Positions 1 through 9,767 are shown, counted from the first letter of the stretch. The stretch: DNA of 64,000 nucleotides from an uncultured Cellvibrio sp. (GCA_946481095.1 CAMLML010000006.1:1-64000); one strand, 5' to 3'. Notes: a model not told the origin generated them from the letters alone. Program-made: numbers and translations.

Positions 1-1025
1 TCGGAAAGTTTTTGTGAAATCGCCAATGCCTTTTTCTCATCGCCAATAATAATCGGCTGAATCGGCGAAGAAGATGGCATTAATTGCAGGCCCAATTGAT
101 CAGATCCTTTTCGAAAAGCATCAATAAGTTTTTGCAAATGTTCACGTCGCCAATACTCTTCCTGAATCAATCGCAAGCTGGTTCGTGTTGCCGCTGCAAC
201 AGCAGGTGGTAATGCTGTGGTGTAGATATAAGATCGTGCAAATTGAATTAAATTTTCGGTCAGCAATCGACTGCCTGCGACAAACGCACCAAAAGTGCCG
301 AAAGCTTTTCCCAAGGTGCCCATCAATATCGGTAATTGATTTTGCGAAAGTGAAAATAACTCTGCTGTGCCACCACCGTTTTTACCCAAACATCCCACGC
401 CATGGGCATCATCAACCATCAACCATGCATTATGCTGTGCTGCCAAATCGGATAGTTGATCAAGCGGTGCAAAGTCACCATCCATACTGAACACGCCATC
501 CACTACAATTAATTTTTTTTCTGCTTCTGATTTGCTCAATCGCGATTGTAAATTTTCCAAATCATTATGCAAAAAACGTTGGAATTTTGCGCCGCTCGCC
601 ATACCTGCATCCAACAAACTGGCGTGATTTAATTTATCTTCGAAAACCGCATCACCTTCCTGCATCAATGCAGTAATGCAACCCAAATTCGCCATATACC
701 CTGTGGAAAATAAAATCGCACTTTCGCGGCCGGTGAATACTGCCAATTCTTCTTCCAGTGCATGATGTTCCGATGAATGCCCGCACACCAAATGTGAAGC
801 ACCACTGCCAACGCCCCAGCGTTTTACTGCGGACTGAAATGCTTCAATCACTTTGGGATGATTTGCCAGGCCCAAATAATCATTACTGCAAAATGATACT
901 AATTTTTTTCCGTTCACTTGCAGATGAACAGATTGCGGAGATTCCAAAACAGATCTTTGCCGATAGAGTTGTTTTTCACGGCGATCATTGAGTCGTGATT
1001 GGAGGAAATGATTGAAGGGATTCAT
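1..1025 (-). CDS. bioF: 8-amino-7-oxononanoate synthase, 3' end cut by window edge
   Basis: PLP-dependent enzyme that condenses pimeloyl-ACP/CoA with L-alanine to give KAPA in biotin synthesis (cytoplasm). Reading the minus strand from the ATG at 1025 gives [20 protein letters not shown], then the family motifs [23 protein letters not shown] and [13 protein letters not shown]; the last holds the PLP-binding lysine (around 310 on the plus strand). About 341 codons are visible of a usual 385-400, and the C-terminus lies left of the window. It follows bioB on the same strand with an inverted-repeat element in the gap, so it is probably the second gene of a bioB-bioF operon under the BirA-type operator upstream of bioB. 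Confidence 0.95.
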   Translation of the reverse strand, partial: MNPFNHFLQSRLNDRREKQLYRQRSVLESPQSVHLQVNGKKLVSFCSNDYLGLANHPKVIEAFQSAVKRWGVGSGASHLVCGHSSEHHALEEELAVFTGRESAILFSTGYMANLGCITALMQEGDAVFEDKLNHASLLDAGMASGAKFQRFLHNDLENLQSRLSKSEAEKKLIVVDGVFSMDGDFAPLDQLSDLAAQHNAWLMVDDAHGVGCLGKNGGGTAELFSLSQNQLPILMGTLGKAFGTFGAFVAGSRLLTENLIQFARSYIYTTALPPAVAAATRTSLRLIQEEYWRREHLQKLIDAFRKGSDQLGLQLMPSSSPIQPIIIGDEKKALAISQKLS

Positions 1026-1035
1026 GAGAAAAACA

Positions 1036-1115
1036 CACCCCCTCCTAACCTCCCCCTCCGAAAGGGGGAGGGACAGTCCCCTCCCCTTTCGAAGGGGAGG
1101 GTTAGGGTGGGGTTT
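1036..1115. repeat. Intergenic inverted-repeat element between bioB and bioF
   Basis: G/C-rich nested inverted repeat. The outer arms are CCCCCTCCTAACC (from about 1038) and GGGTTAGGGTGGGGT (to about 1113); an inner palindrome reads CCCCCTCCGAAAGGGGGAGG, with a second CCCCTTTCGAAGGGG. The same sequence flavour (CCCTCTCCC, GGGAGAGGGTTAGGG) recurs at 28365-28564, so it belongs to a dispersed repeat family. It sits inside the presumed bioB-bioF transcript and would fold as strong hairpins there, possibly affecting mRNA decay or read-through. Confidence 0.7.
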
Positions 1116-1143
1116 GTTTGGACATCAGGGGGTGATAATAAAA

Positions 1144-2208
1144 TCATTTTGCAGCGTTATAAAACAACGAATCCATTTGTACTTCGTGTAATTGATGCGC
1201 AAGTATTTCTTCTTGTTCAGATTCGGTTTGATGCACTTCATAAGCCTCGGGATTAATGCCCAGGCGCTTGAACAATTGCATGTCTTTGCTGGTTTCAGGA
1301 TTGGCAGTGGTCAATAATTTTTCGCCGTAAAAAATTGAATTGGCGCCCGCAAAAAATGCCAGCGCCTGTGTTTGATCATTCATTTTTTCGCGGCCCGCTG
1401 ACAACCGCACATGCGAAGCTGGCATTAAAATTCTGGCGACGGCAATAGTGCGAATAAAATCGAAAGGGTCGAGATCCATTTCATTTTGCAAAGGCGTGCC
1501 TTCCACTTTTACCAACATATTGATGGGCACTGATTCGGGATGCTCGGGCATATTGGCCAATTGCTGCAACAATCCGGCGCGATCTGTTTTTTCTTCGCCC
1601 ATTCCAACAATGCCGCCACAGCAGACTTTCATGCCGGCGTTACGCACATTCGCCAAAGTGTCGAGACGATCCTGATATGTGCGTGTGGTAATAATTTCAC
1701 CGTAGTATTCAGGAGAGGTGTCGAGATTATGGTTGTAATAATCCAAACCGGCGCTTGCCAAATCTTTTGCTTGCTGTTCGTCCAACATACCCAGGGTCAT
1801 ACAGGTTTCCATACCCAAAGATTTCACCCCCTGCACCATGCTGATCACATAAGGCATATCTTTGGCTTTCGGTGAACGCCACGCAGCGCCCATACAAAAA
1901 CGGGTTGCACCTGTGGCTTTGGCGGCTTTGGCCTCTTCAATGACCTTTTCGATTGCCATCAATTTTTCACGTTCAAGGCCGGTGTCATAACGGGCTGACT
2001 GGGGACAATAAGCACAATCTTCCGGACATGCACCGGTTTTGATTGAGCAAAGAGTGCTGACCTGAACTTCATTAGGGTTGAAGTGGCGGCGATGAACTGT
2101 TTGCGCCTGAAAGAGCAAGTCATTGAAGGGTAGGGATAATAAATCAAGGATTTCATCTCGGCGCCAGTCATGACGAATGACTTCGGGAGGATTGACTATG
2201 GCATTCAT
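1144..2208 (-). CDS. bioB: Biotin synthase
   Basis: Radical SAM enzyme that inserts sulfur into dethiobiotin to form biotin. The CxxxCxxC cluster appears as [10 protein letters not shown] near residue 60, followed by typical BioB blocks ([50 protein letters not shown]). The ATG at 2208 gives 354 aa (E. coli has 346) and has GGAG 9 nt upstream; an in-frame TTG at 2226 overlaps that Shine-Dalgarno and is less likely. A TTGACA-N16-TAATAT promoter on the minus strand (2269-2242) overlaps a BirA-type palindrome, so repression by biotinyl-AMP-bound BirA is expected. bioF follows. Confidence 0.97.
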   Translation of the reverse strand: MNAIVNPPEVIRHDWRRDEILDLLSLPFNDLLFQAQTVHRRHFNPNEVQVSTLCSIKTGACPEDCAYCPQSARYDTGLEREKLMAIEKVIEEAKAAKATGATRFCMGAAWRSPKAKDMPYVISMVQGVKSLGMETCMTLGMLDEQQAKDLASAGLDYYNHNLDTSPEYYGEIITTRTYQDRLDTLANVRNAGMKVCCGGIVGMGEEKTDRAGLLQQLANMPEHPESVPINMLVKVEGTPLQNEMDLDPFDFIRTIAVARILMPASHVRLSAGREKMNDQTQALAFFAGANSIFYGEKLLTTANPETSKDMQLFKRLGINPEAYEVHQTESEQEEILAHQLHEVQMDSLFYNAAK

Positions 2209-2241
2209 GCAGGACTGCTCCAACAAAAGGACTATGCCGTC

Positions 2242-2269
2242 ATATTAACCAGCCGAGCTTCGCTGTCAA
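2242..2269 (-). promoter_or_regulatory. Sigma-70 promoter of bioB
   Basis: The minus strand has TTGACA (2269-2264), a 16-nt spacer and TAATAT (2247-2242), close to consensus and 34 nt before the bioB ATG. The -35 box is the left half of the BirA-like operator, so repressor binding would block RNA polymerase. Confidence 0.75.
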
Positions 2270-2296
2270 CCAATTATTTGCGAATTGGTTGACAGC
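2262..2296. promoter_or_regulatory. BirA operator (biotin repressor site)
   Basis: Perfect inverted repeat with 14-bp arms: GCTGTCAACCAATT (2262-2275) and AATTGGTTGACAGC (2283-2296), 7-bp centre. Read as a BirA box it is TGTCAACC-N15-GGTTGACA (2264-2294), which fits the known bacterial pattern TTGTAAACC-N14-16-GGTTTACAA. It lies between divergent bioB and ispB and overlaps the bioB -35 box. Assignment to BirA comes from pattern and neighbour. Confidence 0.88.
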
Positions 2297-2374
2297 AATA
2301 CGTTTCGCCATGCCTGCCCAAATTTTTCCCAAGCTGATAGCATGGCCCATTATTTTTTTCGGCCCCAAATTCTT

Positions 2375-3337
2375 ATGCTGCCTTTTCATAAAATCGTTCA
2401 AGACGACTTCACTGCGGTTAATCAGGTCATTATTCAACAACTTCATTCCGATGTCGGCCTGGTCGAAAATATTGGACATTATCTGGTTGAGGCCGGTGGC
2501 AAACGCCTTCGTCCCTTGTTGGTTCTGCTAACGGCCAATGCATTGGGTTATAAAGGAAAATCCCATATCGATCTGGCGGCGATCATAGAATTTATCCACA
2601 CCGCTACCCTTTTGCATGACGATGTAGTGGATATGTCGCAATTGCGCCGCGGCCGCCCAACAGCCAATGCCCAATGGGGTAATGCGCCGAGTGTGCTAGT
2701 GGGGGATTTTCTTTATTCACGTGCGTTTCAAATGATGGTCAGCATCAGCAATATGGATGTCATGGCGATACTGAGCAATACCACCAATCAAATTGCCGAG
2801 GGCGAAGTTCAGCAGTTGGTCAACGCCAAAGATCCCTCGGTCACAGAGGCCAATTATTTTCGGGTGATCGACAAAAAAACTGCCGTGTTATTTGCAGCAG
2901 CATGTGAAGTCGCCGCCGTCATTGCAGGCGCATCCAGTGAGCAACGCAAAACCTTGTATCAGTATGGATTGCATGTCGGAATTGCGTTCCAATTGGTTGA
3001 CGATGCACTGGACTACACCAGTGATGCCGCCACTCTGGGTAAAAATGTCGGGGATGACCTGGCCGAAGGCAAGCCAACCCTGCCTCTGATTCATGCCATG
3101 AAAAACGCCAGCAAAGATGATGCGGAATTAATTGCAGATGCAATTCGCAAAGGCGATGCCAGTCAATTGCCGAGAATTTTACAAATAGTCCAGGCAACAG
3201 GGGGCATGGACTACACTCTTGATTGTGCCAGGCAGCAAGTCAATTTTGCACTGGATCAGGTCTGTAAATTTGACAGTAACTCCTACACTCAAGCTATGAA
3301 GGAACTTGCCGAGTTTTCACTTGCCAGAAGCTACTGA
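2375..3337 (+). CDS. ispB: Octaprenyl/polyprenyl diphosphate synthase
   Basis: Trans-prenyltransferase that extends farnesyl diphosphate with isopentenyl diphosphate to make the ubiquinone side chain. Both aspartate-rich motifs are present: HDDVVD in [15 protein letters not shown] and VDDALD in [25 protein letters not shown] binds the diphosphate and [15 protein letters not shown] is typical of IspB. The start is set at ATG 2375 (320 aa; E. coli 323), because the 30 residues of the longer frame from 2285 have no family counterpart and would begin inside the BirA palindrome. It is divergent from bioB. No strong Shine-Dalgarno is visible. Confidence 0.93.
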   Translation: MLPFHKIVQDDFTAVNQVIIQQLHSDVGLVENIGHYLVEAGGKRLRPLLVLLTANALGYKGKSHIDLAAIIEFIHTATLLHDDVVDMSQLRRGRPTANAQWGNAPSVLVGDFLYSRAFQMMVSISNMDVMAILSNTTNQIAEGEVQQLVNAKDPSVTEANYFRVIDKKTAVLFAAACEVAAVIAGASSEQRKTLYQYGLHVGIAFQLVDDALDYTSDAATLGKNVGDDLAEGKPTLPLIHAMKNASKDDAELIADAIRKGDASQLPRILQIVQATGGMDYTLDCARQQVNFALDQVCKFDSNSYTQAMKELAEFSLARSY

Positions 3338-3360
3338 TTGCAATTGCACATCGGTCAAAC

Positions 3361-3388
3361 TGGACATAAAAGTCAAAACCCTTAGAAT
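3361..3388 (+). promoter_or_regulatory. Promoter of fabA-fabB
   Basis: TGGACA (3361-3366), a 16-nt spacer and TAGAAT (3383-3388), about 50 nt before the fabA ATG. Good sigma-70 fit and it lies in the only gap before the operon. Confidence 0.6.
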
Positions 3389-3437
3389 GGCGGCCTTTTT
3401 GTGTGTAACACCTCAAGAATTGACAACGGATAATAAC

Positions 3438-3962
3438 ATGACACCTTTTTCACCCAAGCCCTCCTACAGTTACGAAGACCTGCTTGAATGCGGTAGAGGT
3501 AATCTTTTTGGCCCCGGTAATGCGCAATTACCCATGCCAAATATGTTGATGCTGGATCGTATTGCACACATCAGCAGTAGCGGTGGCGAATATGGTAAAG
3601 GTGAGATAGTAGCTGAATTGGATATCAAACCTGATTTATGGTTTTTTTCATGTCATTTTCCCGGTGACCCCGTAATGCCAGGCTGCCTTGGGCTTGATGC
3701 CATGTGGCAGTTGGTTGGGTTCTATCTTGGCTGGAGAGGTAATCCTGGTCGCGGACGTGCCCTGGGTTGTGGTGAGGTAAAATTTACCGGACAAATACTG
3801 CCAACAGCCAAAAAGATTACCTATCACATCAATCTTAAACGCGTTATCGAACGCAAATTGATTATGGGAATTGCAGATGGCCGCGTATCCTGCGATGGAA
3901 AAGACATCTACTTTGCTCACGACTTACGCGTGGGACTATTTCAAAATACTGATATTTTTTAA
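3438..3962 (+). CDS. fabA: 3-hydroxydecanoyl-ACP dehydratase/isomerase
   Basis: Makes and isomerises trans-2-decenoyl-ACP to cis-3, the branch point of anaerobic unsaturated fatty acid synthesis. The active-site histidine is His73 in [12 protein letters not shown] and the aspartate is Asp87 in LGLDAMWQL; these match E. coli His70/Asp84 with a constant offset of three. Length is 174 aa (E. coli 172). The start is the ATG at 3438, because everything upstream in frame is non-homologous and holds the promoter. It is followed after 47 nt by fabB, the classical fabA-fabB pair. Confidence 0.97.
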   Translation: MTPFSPKPSYSYEDLLECGRGNLFGPGNAQLPMPNMLMLDRIAHISSSGGEYGKGEIVAELDIKPDLWFFSCHFPGDPVMPGCLGLDAMWQLVGFYLGWRGNPGRGRALGCGEVKFTGQILPTAKKITYHINLKRVIERKLIMGIADGRVSCDGKDIYFAHDLRVGLFQNTDIF

Positions 3963-4009
3963 TTCGACAAAAACTGCATACAGTTTGTAAGTTAAACACG
4001 AGGTTGCCT

Positions 4010-5221
4010 ATGAAACGTGTTGTTGTAACCGGAATGGGGATTGTGTCCTGTCTGGGCAATAATATTTCTGCCGTGCTGGATTCGTTGCGCGCGGGTCGCT
4101 CCGGAATCAAATTTCAGGAAAGCTATAAAGAAAAAGGCTTTCGCAGTTTGGTTGCAGGCTCTATCGATATTGATCTGGCAAGTTTGATTGACCGAAAAGT
4201 GCTGCGCTTCATGGGGCATGCCGCCGCCTATGCTTATCTTTCCATGCAACAGGCGATTGCCGATTCAGGTCTTTCCGAGGATCAGGTTTCAAATGAGCGC
4301 TCTGGAATTATTATGGGGTCAGGTGGTGCTTCTTCCATGAATCTGGTCGAGGCAGCCGATATTTTGCGCGAAAAAGGTTTAAAGCGTGTTGGTCCGTATC
4401 GTGTCACCCAAACCATGGGCAGTACGACCTCTGCTTGTCTGGCAACTCCATTCAAGATCAAGGGTGTTAACTATTCCATTTCATCCGCTTGTGCCACCAG
4501 TGCCCACTGCGTGGGTAATGCTATGGAGCTGATCCAGCTTGGCAAACAAGATATTGTTTTCGCTGGTGGTGGTGAAGAAGAACATTGGACACTCACCGCA
4601 CTCTTTGACGCTATGGGCGCACTGTCAACCAAATACAACGAAACTCCGGATAAAGCTTCACGCGCATACGATGCCAATCGCGATGGTTTTGTCATTGCTG
4701 GCGGCGGCGGATGTTTGGTGCTCGAAGAATATGAACATGCAAAAGCACGTGGCGCCAAAATTTATGCCGAGCTGGTTGGCTACGGAGCAACATCTGATGG
4801 TTATGATATGGTTGCACCATCAGGTGAGGGCGCTGTGCGTTGCATGAAGCAAGCATTGGCAACAGTTAAAGGCGATATTGATTACATCAACTCTCACGGC
4901 ACCTCAACTCCGGTGGGTGATCTTGCAGAGCTCAAGGCTGTGAAAGAAACGTTTGGCGATAAAATTCCGGCCATTAGCTCAACCAAATCCTTAACCGGAC
5001 ACAGTTTGGGAGCAACCGGTGTGCAGGAAGCGATTTACAGTTTGTTGATGATGCAACACGATTTTATTTGCGCATCGGCCAATATCGAAACTCTCGACCC
5101 TGAAGCGGAAGGCATGCCGATTGTGCTGAAACGTCAGGATAATGTGAAACTTAATCGCGTTATGTCTAACAGTTTTGGTTTTGGTGGCACCAACGCAACT
5201 TTGGTTTTCCAAAAAGTCTGA
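4010..5221 (+). CDS. fabB: 3-oxoacyl-ACP synthase I
   Basis: Condensing enzyme that elongates the cis-3-decenoyl-ACP made by FabA. The Cys-His-His triad is visible: [12 protein letters not shown] (Cys near residue 161), [11 protein letters not shown] and [12 protein letters not shown]. The ATG at 4010 has GAGG 6 nt upstream and gives 403 aa (E. coli 406). Second gene of the fabAB operon, ended by a strong hairpin at 5247-5277. Confidence 0.97.
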   Translation: MKRVVVTGMGIVSCLGNNISAVLDSLRAGRSGIKFQESYKEKGFRSLVAGSIDIDLASLIDRKVLRFMGHAAAYAYLSMQQAIADSGLSEDQVSNERSGIIMGSGGASSMNLVEAADILREKGLKRVGPYRVTQTMGSTTSACLATPFKIKGVNYSISSACATSAHCVGNAMELIQLGKQDIVFAGGGEEEHWTLTALFDAMGALSTKYNETPDKASRAYDANRDGFVIAGGGGCLVLEEYEHAKARGAKIYAELVGYGATSDGYDMVAPSGEGAVRCMKQALATVKGDIDYINSHGTSTPVGDLAELKAVKETFGDKIPAISSTKSLTGHSLGATGVQEAIYSLLMMQHDFICASANIETLDPEAEGMPIVLKRQDNVKLNRVMSNSFGFGGTNATLVFQKV

Positions 5222-5246
5222 TGTTGGTTCACAACAATTGCGACAC

Positions 5247-5277
5247 AAAAAAGCGAACCGAATGGTTCGCTTTTTTG
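5247..5277. terminator. Bidirectional terminator between fabB and the RidA-like gene
   Basis: AAAAAAGCGAACC-GAAT-GGTTCGCTTTTTTG: 7-bp G/C-containing stem flanked by A and T runs. It can serve fabB (plus) and the convergent lipoprotein gene (minus). Confidence 0.9.
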
Positions 5278-5291
5278 TTGGGTGGAAAATA

Positions 5292-5744
5292 TTATTCGCT
5301 AACAATCAATTCAATTTCAAATCGATGTGATTCATCGTAAAGTCGGTTGACCTGAATCCAGGTGGCAGCAGGAAAATGCTCGCCATACCATTTTTTTCTA
5401 AAGGGAATTTGCTGTTTCAGTGCCTCTATATCCCGCGCATAAATAGTCTCTTGAATAATATTTTCACGTTTGAGGTGCATTTTCTGTAACAAATCGTCCA
5501 ATGCCTGATAGCACATTGGTAAAGCTTCTGCATCTGTTGGTCCGCCACAAGTAACGCCTGAAAAATAAAACAGATTGCCATGCTTCACAATTTGTGAATA
5601 GCCTATATCAGCCTCCCAGGAATTAATTTGATGTCGTACTATTTTTTCACCTGAAACACTGGCGCACGCTGAGATCAAAACTGTTACCAACAACAGTATA
5701 AGTTTCAAAAATATATTTGGTAAAAAAATGCATATTGCTTTCAT
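5292..5744 (-). CDS. RidA/YjgF-like putative lipoprotein
   Basis: About 150 aa. An N-terminal hydrophobic segment ends in a lipobox (VLISAC, Cys27), so it is probably a lipoprotein. The rest resembles the RidA/YER057c/UK114 fold: GNLFYFSGVTCGG, a central helix with DDLLQKMHLKRENII, FPAATWIQVNRLYD and a terminal FEIELIVSE. Canonical RidA is a cytosolic imine deaminase whose key arginine lies in a CxxxRxxV-like block; here that block reads ATWIQVNRL, so activity is uncertain. The start at 5744 places the signal sequence at the N-terminus and has AGG upstream; 40 further upstream residues look non-coding. Monocistronic, convergent with fabB. Confidence 0.72.
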   Translation of the reverse strand: MKAICIFLPNIFLKLILLLVTVLISACASVSGEKIVRHQINSWEADIGYSQIVKHGNLFYFSGVTCGGPTDAEALPMCYQALDDLLQKMHLKRENIIQETIYARDIEALKQQIPFRKKWYGEHFPAATWIQVNRLYDESHRFEIELIVSE

Positions 5745-6091
5745 GGAGATGCCTGTGAAAAGTTGTACTCTATTATAGAAAATAATGTAAATCCTGAGCT
5801 GTCTGACACTCAATCCTAAAATATCTCGCAGCATAACGTTCGAAATTATTTTACGTGTACCCATATGCCAAATCGAAACATCTGTGTGAGTGATTTCCTA
5901 AATGACCAATTGGCATAAAAAATCAGCTTTTATAAAATTAATATCAAAACAAAACTTATGTGGTATCTTGTAACAAATTCATTCTACACTGTGCTAAATG
6001 GCGCCAGTTTCAATGACATGACAACATATTTTTGCAATGACAACAAATTTCGCGACAGAAATAGCCGATGTTCATTCTATGAGGGCTTTCT

Positions 6092-6307
6092 ATGAAATGG
6101 TTAATACACAGTATCAAATTACAACTTTCCGTTATCAGCACCATTTTCCACACGCAGCATGCCGAAACCAATCTAAGACTCACCTATTTATTCATTATCG
6201 GCAACGTCCTGTTTGTGTTACTTCATCCTGATTCTGTTGGTCTCGGAATTTTGGGTATATTGCTGGCGTGGAAATGCTATAAAACCAGAAAATTTATTGA
6301 ATTCTAG
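6092..6307 (+). CDS. Small membrane protein, unknown function
   Basis: 71 aa. An ATG at 6092 with GAGGG 6 nt upstream opens a frame with an amphipathic N-terminus (MKWLIHSIKLQLSVI) and one or two hydrophobic segments (YLFIIGNVLFVLL, VGLGILGILLAW), ending in a basic tail (KCYKTRKF). No family recognised. The good Shine-Dalgarno and membrane-like composition support it. It ends one base before the stop of the convergent methyltransferase gene. Confidence 0.5.
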   Translation: MKWLIHSIKLQLSVISTIFHTQHAETNLRLTYLFIIGNVLFVLLHPDSVGLGILGILLAWKCYKTRKFIEF

Positions 6308-7045
6308 TTAACGCTTGATACAAAGCCGCCATTGATACAAAGCCAGGCTCATAGCAACAGTTGCGTTGAGTGATTCCACTCCCGGTTCCATTGCAATCGC
6401 AATTGGCACTATAGGAATTTGCAGGGGTACTCCTTGCCCCTCTTCTCCCACCAATAATCGAAAATTTTCTGGCCAGGAAAAAGTGTGAATATTTTCGCCT
6501 CCGGCATCCAGCGCGATACAAGAAGATTTTATATCACGGATGGAAGGTGCCAAATAAAACTCTGCCAGAAAACAGGCCCCGCTACTGGCTTTGATTGCCT
6601 TGGGCAAGAATGGATGTGCCGCCTCTTTGGTTAACCAGATTTTTTTTATACCAAAAGCAACTGCAGAACGAATCATTGCACCTAAATTACCGGGGTCACT
6701 TAAAGGTAAAATCAATTCTGCAGATTGTGGCAACAAATCCAAATCACCTGAATGAAATGACGGCAATTTCATAACCAACAAATTGTGATGAGTTCCCAAT
6801 ACATCCAGTTCTTTAAACAAGTTGTTGGGTAAATGAATAATGTTGTCGGACGACAAAGTGGTCATTGCTTGGTAATCGCCAGTGATTATTTCCCAGCTAA
6901 TCAATTCACTTCTTTGCTGAATGGATTCCGCAATTAATTTTTTACCCGATAAAATAAATAGTTGTTCTTCCCGTATTCCTTTTGCTGACAACAGGGATTT
7001 AAAAAATTTGTAACGTGAATTCTGCGCACTTTCAATAATTTTCAT
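6308..7045 (-). CDS. TrmH/SpoU-family RNA 2'-O-ribose methyltransferase
   Basis: 245 aa SPOUT enzyme. An N-terminal substrate-binding part (SRYKFFKSLLSAKGIREEQLF) is followed by the knotted SAM-binding motifs: motif 1 in LPLSDPGNLGAMIRSAVAFG, motif 2 in FRLLVGEEGQGVP and motif 3 in ESLNATVAMSLALYQW. It should methylate a ribose in rRNA or tRNA; the exact target (RlmB-like or TrmH-like) cannot be read from sequence. 15 bp separate it from the upstream LRR gene on the same strand, so co-transcription is likely. Confidence 0.88.
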   Translation of the reverse strand: MKIIESAQNSRYKFFKSLLSAKGIREEQLFILSGKKLIAESIQQRSELISWEIITGDYQAMTTLSSDNIIHLPNNLFKELDVLGTHHNLLVMKLPSFHSGDLDLLPQSAELILPLSDPGNLGAMIRSAVAFGIKKIWLTKEAAHPFLPKAIKASSGACFLAEFYLAPSIRDIKSSCIALDAGGENIHTFSWPENFRLLVGEEGQGVPLQIPIVPIAIAMEPGVESLNATVAMSLALYQWRLCIKR

Positions 7046-7059
7046 TTTTGATTCTGTTG

Positions 7060-8829
7060 TTATTCAGTAGAATTTTTCTTGTCATTAATATAATTCCCAT
7101 AGCCTGACATTTTGTTGACAAATAAATGCTGAAACTTTTCAGGAAATTGTCGATGGAAATCACTGTATTGACCCGTTGAAATGGTTAATTGTTTCATATC
7201 AGCCATGGAATCAGGCAGCGATTTTATCTGCGCACCCGATAAATCCAAACCAATTAAATGTTTGAGCTGGACAATTTCAGGTGGAATTTCGACAAATGGA
7301 TTATGCCCAATATCCAACTTACGTAATTCCGGCAATTGCAAAATGCTGGCAGGGAATTGTGTCAGCCCGGTAAAACTTAAATCGAGATAACGTAAATTTT
7401 TTAACTGATGAAAACCGACAGGCAATCGACCAATGCTATTCATGGATAAATCCAACATTTGCAAGTTTGACAATTGACTTATGCCCGCAGGCAATTCAGT
7501 CATTCGCCCACTGATTTTCAAATATCGCAAATTGGTCAACAACGCTATTTCCGGAAGCCATTGATTTACCTCATCGTTTTCCAGCGCTAACGAATGGGCC
7601 TTGTCATGATTTATCAAAGCCTTTTGTAAATTAACAGGTAGTTGATTGAAACGTTTTTCGGCGACGCTCTCTGGTAAATCACTGACGATGGAAAAATTTT
7701 CACCTTGCCGCACCGTCAGTGTGTAAATACCAAGCCCTTCACGAAGCTGACTGAGGCTCCCCGCATTTTGCGTTACCTCTAAAAATTCCAATGAGTTTTC
7801 GATTTGAGTTTTAGGTAGCTTGAATTTACGAACGCCCAGATTATAAATAGGCCAAATCGATAACTTGTGAACATCTGGAATTTTGAATTTTATTTTGCAC
7901 CCTTTTAGTCTTGCGCTGATGTGAACAATACCAACACTATCGAATAAAGATTCAGAATGAGTCTTTTCGAATTTAACGACTTTAATATCACCAGCACCGG
8001 GATAGTTCCGAAATATATGGGGATCTTCAATATCCGATTCCAGTGGAATCAACTGCATAAGTGCCGGTGATTGTGGATAGTCTTGTGGTTTGTCGTAATA
8101 ATCAAAACTCACCCGATAAATTTGATCCCAAATTCCAGTTTTGAGGTTTTCGTCATTGTGCACACTGTGCATATAACTTTGTTTTAGCCCGGATAAAAGC
8201 ATCACCCATTCGCCTTTAATCTTGAACACCACGCCAGCTTCATGCAGATCATCACCAGACATACGCAGATTGACATACTCTATGTAATCCGCCTGCGCAT
8301 ACCACTCACGAAATGCTTTTATAAAATCGGATTGTGAAAGGTCCAAATTCCGGTTGATTATTTGCGAGTAACTTTTTGGTTCTACCGAACCCGAGGCCAG
8401 CCAATCCATGTAAAAATCTGGCGCGAAAAAAATTCCGCTAAAACGTGAGAAATTAACATTCGTATCAAAACTGGCTTCCATTTTCCCTTGGTGATTGATC
8501 AACAGGTAGCGGTGAACCGGATGTTTTCGATCAGACCAGCCGCTTTCCATATCCATTTCATTTTCAAATTCAATATAGGTTTTAATCAAATACTGATTGC
8601 GTTCTGGCCAATAAAAATAATTAGGCCTATAAATATTTCCCTGTATCAGAGGTGTTAATTCATAAACAGATTTTCGTGTTGGATACACACTGGCGTCTTC
8701 ACTGTAAATTTTTCGAAATAAAAATTTATGGCCAGATGAAAAACTGAAGGCGTTGGTGACAAACAAATAAAAAACCACAACCAGCAATAAGCAGGCACCG
8801 ATAAGATAATAATTCATGGGTTTCATCAA
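7060..8829 (-). CDS. Membrane-anchored leucine-rich-repeat protein
   Basis: 589 aa. One N-terminal transmembrane helix (YYLIGACLLLVVVFYLFVT, residues about 7-25) anchors a large extracytoplasmic region of unknown fold. From about residue 430 to 550 there are five or six 23-residue LRRs (LTNLRYLKISGRMTELPAGI, LSNLQMLDLSMNSIGRLPVG, LKNLRYLDLSFTGLTQFPAS, LPELRKLDIGHNPFVEIPPE, LKHLIGLDLSGAQIKSLPDS). LRRs normally bind proteins; the partner is unknown. Its ATG overlaps the stop of the upstream reductase gene by 4 nt (ATGA), which fixes the start and implies translational coupling. Confidence 0.8.
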   Translation of the reverse strand: MMKPMNYYLIGACLLLVVVFYLFVTNAFSFSSGHKFLFRKIYSEDASVYPTRKSVYELTPLIQGNIYRPNYFYWPERNQYLIKTYIEFENEMDMESGWSDRKHPVHRYLLINHQGKMEASFDTNVNFSRFSGIFFAPDFYMDWLASGSVEPKSYSQIINRNLDLSQSDFIKAFREWYAQADYIEYVNLRMSGDDLHEAGVVFKIKGEWVMLLSGLKQSYMHSVHNDENLKTGIWDQIYRVSFDYYDKPQDYPQSPALMQLIPLESDIEDPHIFRNYPGAGDIKVVKFEKTHSESLFDSVGIVHISARLKGCKIKFKIPDVHKLSIWPIYNLGVRKFKLPKTQIENSLEFLEVTQNAGSLSQLREGLGIYTLTVRQGENFSIVSDLPESVAEKRFNQLPVNLQKALINHDKAHSLALENDEVNQWLPEIALLTNLRYLKISGRMTELPAGISQLSNLQMLDLSMNSIGRLPVGFHQLKNLRYLDLSFTGLTQFPASILQLPELRKLDIGHNPFVEIPPEIVQLKHLIGLDLSGAQIKSLPDSMADMKQLTISTGQYSDFHRQFPEKFQHLFVNKMSGYGNYINDKKNSTE

Positions 8830-9656
8830 CTACCTGATTGATTGCGTTGTGCTAACCATTCTTTAATGAGCAGCAGTAAATTGGGTCGCCAACTTCGCGC
8901 TTGAATACCAAAGCCATCGCGTAAACGCCTGCATCCCAAAATGGCGCTGGTGTGTTCCTCTTCATCGGTATCAATCAATTGCAAGCTGGGTTCGGCTGTT
9001 AACAGTTGATATTGAATTAAATATTGCAACACTTGTTCAGCAAATTCTTCTTCACTGCAATGATCACTGGAGCAATAATGCATAACGCCCCAATTATCTG
9101 CATTACATAATATTTGTTTAACAATCGCCGCTATTACTCGGGAAAAATCTTCTATTGATGTTGGCGCTCCGCGCAAACCGGGATGAACTTCAACCTGGGC
9201 GCCATCCAAAAAAGCAGACAACAAACGTGTTAATGGATTATTGCCGCTTGATGCTATCAGCCAGCTGCTGCGCAAAATCATGTATTTTGTTATTTGCGAC
9301 GTTACTATGTCTTCAGCTTCCAACCATGGATTGGCAACTGACTCCTGATGCATGGGCTGATCTTTTTCATTGTGTACATTTTTTTTGTCTGCACCAAAAA
9401 CGCGATAGCTGGACACATGAATTAACGGGATATTATTAACAGCACAAAATTGCGTAATTTGTCGGGTATCGGATAGCGCGGAATCAACATCATCATTCAA
9501 CATGGCGATGTTTAAAGCGCACACTATATCCTGCTTATCCAGATCATCAGTCAACAACTGCAACCCGGCACAAGATGACAAAAACTCTGTCAGTAAATTC
9601 AACAGGGATTGTCCCAGTGGCGACCTTGCCTGTGTAATCAACAACTTTGGTGGCAT
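8826..9656 (-). CDS. RmlD-like NAD(P)-dependent sugar-nucleotide reductase/epimerase
   Basis: 276 aa, extended SDR fold of the RmlD substrate-binding type. It shows an N-terminal nucleotide-binding start (LLITQARSPLGQSLL, lacking the full GxxGxxG), the catalytic-region HVSSYRVFGADKK with Ser/Tyr, and ILRSSWLI, as in dTDP-4-dehydrorhamnose reductases. Real RmlD carries a YxxxK; here the tyrosine context is degenerate, so substrate and activity are uncertain. The ATG at 9656 has AGGAA 8 nt upstream and is preferred over a TTG at 9662. It is translationally coupled to the LRR gene. Confidence 0.72.
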   Translation of the reverse strand: MPPKLLITQARSPLGQSLLNLLTEFLSSCAGLQLLTDDLDKQDIVCALNIAMLNDDVDSALSDTRQITQFCAVNNIPLIHVSSYRVFGADKKNVHNEKDQPMHQESVANPWLEAEDIVTSQITKYMILRSSWLIASSGNNPLTRLLSAFLDGAQVEVHPGLRGAPTSIEDFSRVIAAIVKQILCNADNWGVMHYCSSDHCSEEEFAEQVLQYLIQYQLLTAEPSLQLIDTDEEEHTSAILGCRRLRDGFGIQARSWRPNLLLLIKEWLAQRNQSGS

Positions 9657-9767
9657 AAACAAATTCCTGACATTTTTTAAGTTCCGGCGTTAATAGTTTT
9701 GCAATAGCGCTTATACTGCCCGTCTTTTTCTTGCGATGAAATACTTGTCAAAGGCCATTCAATATTT

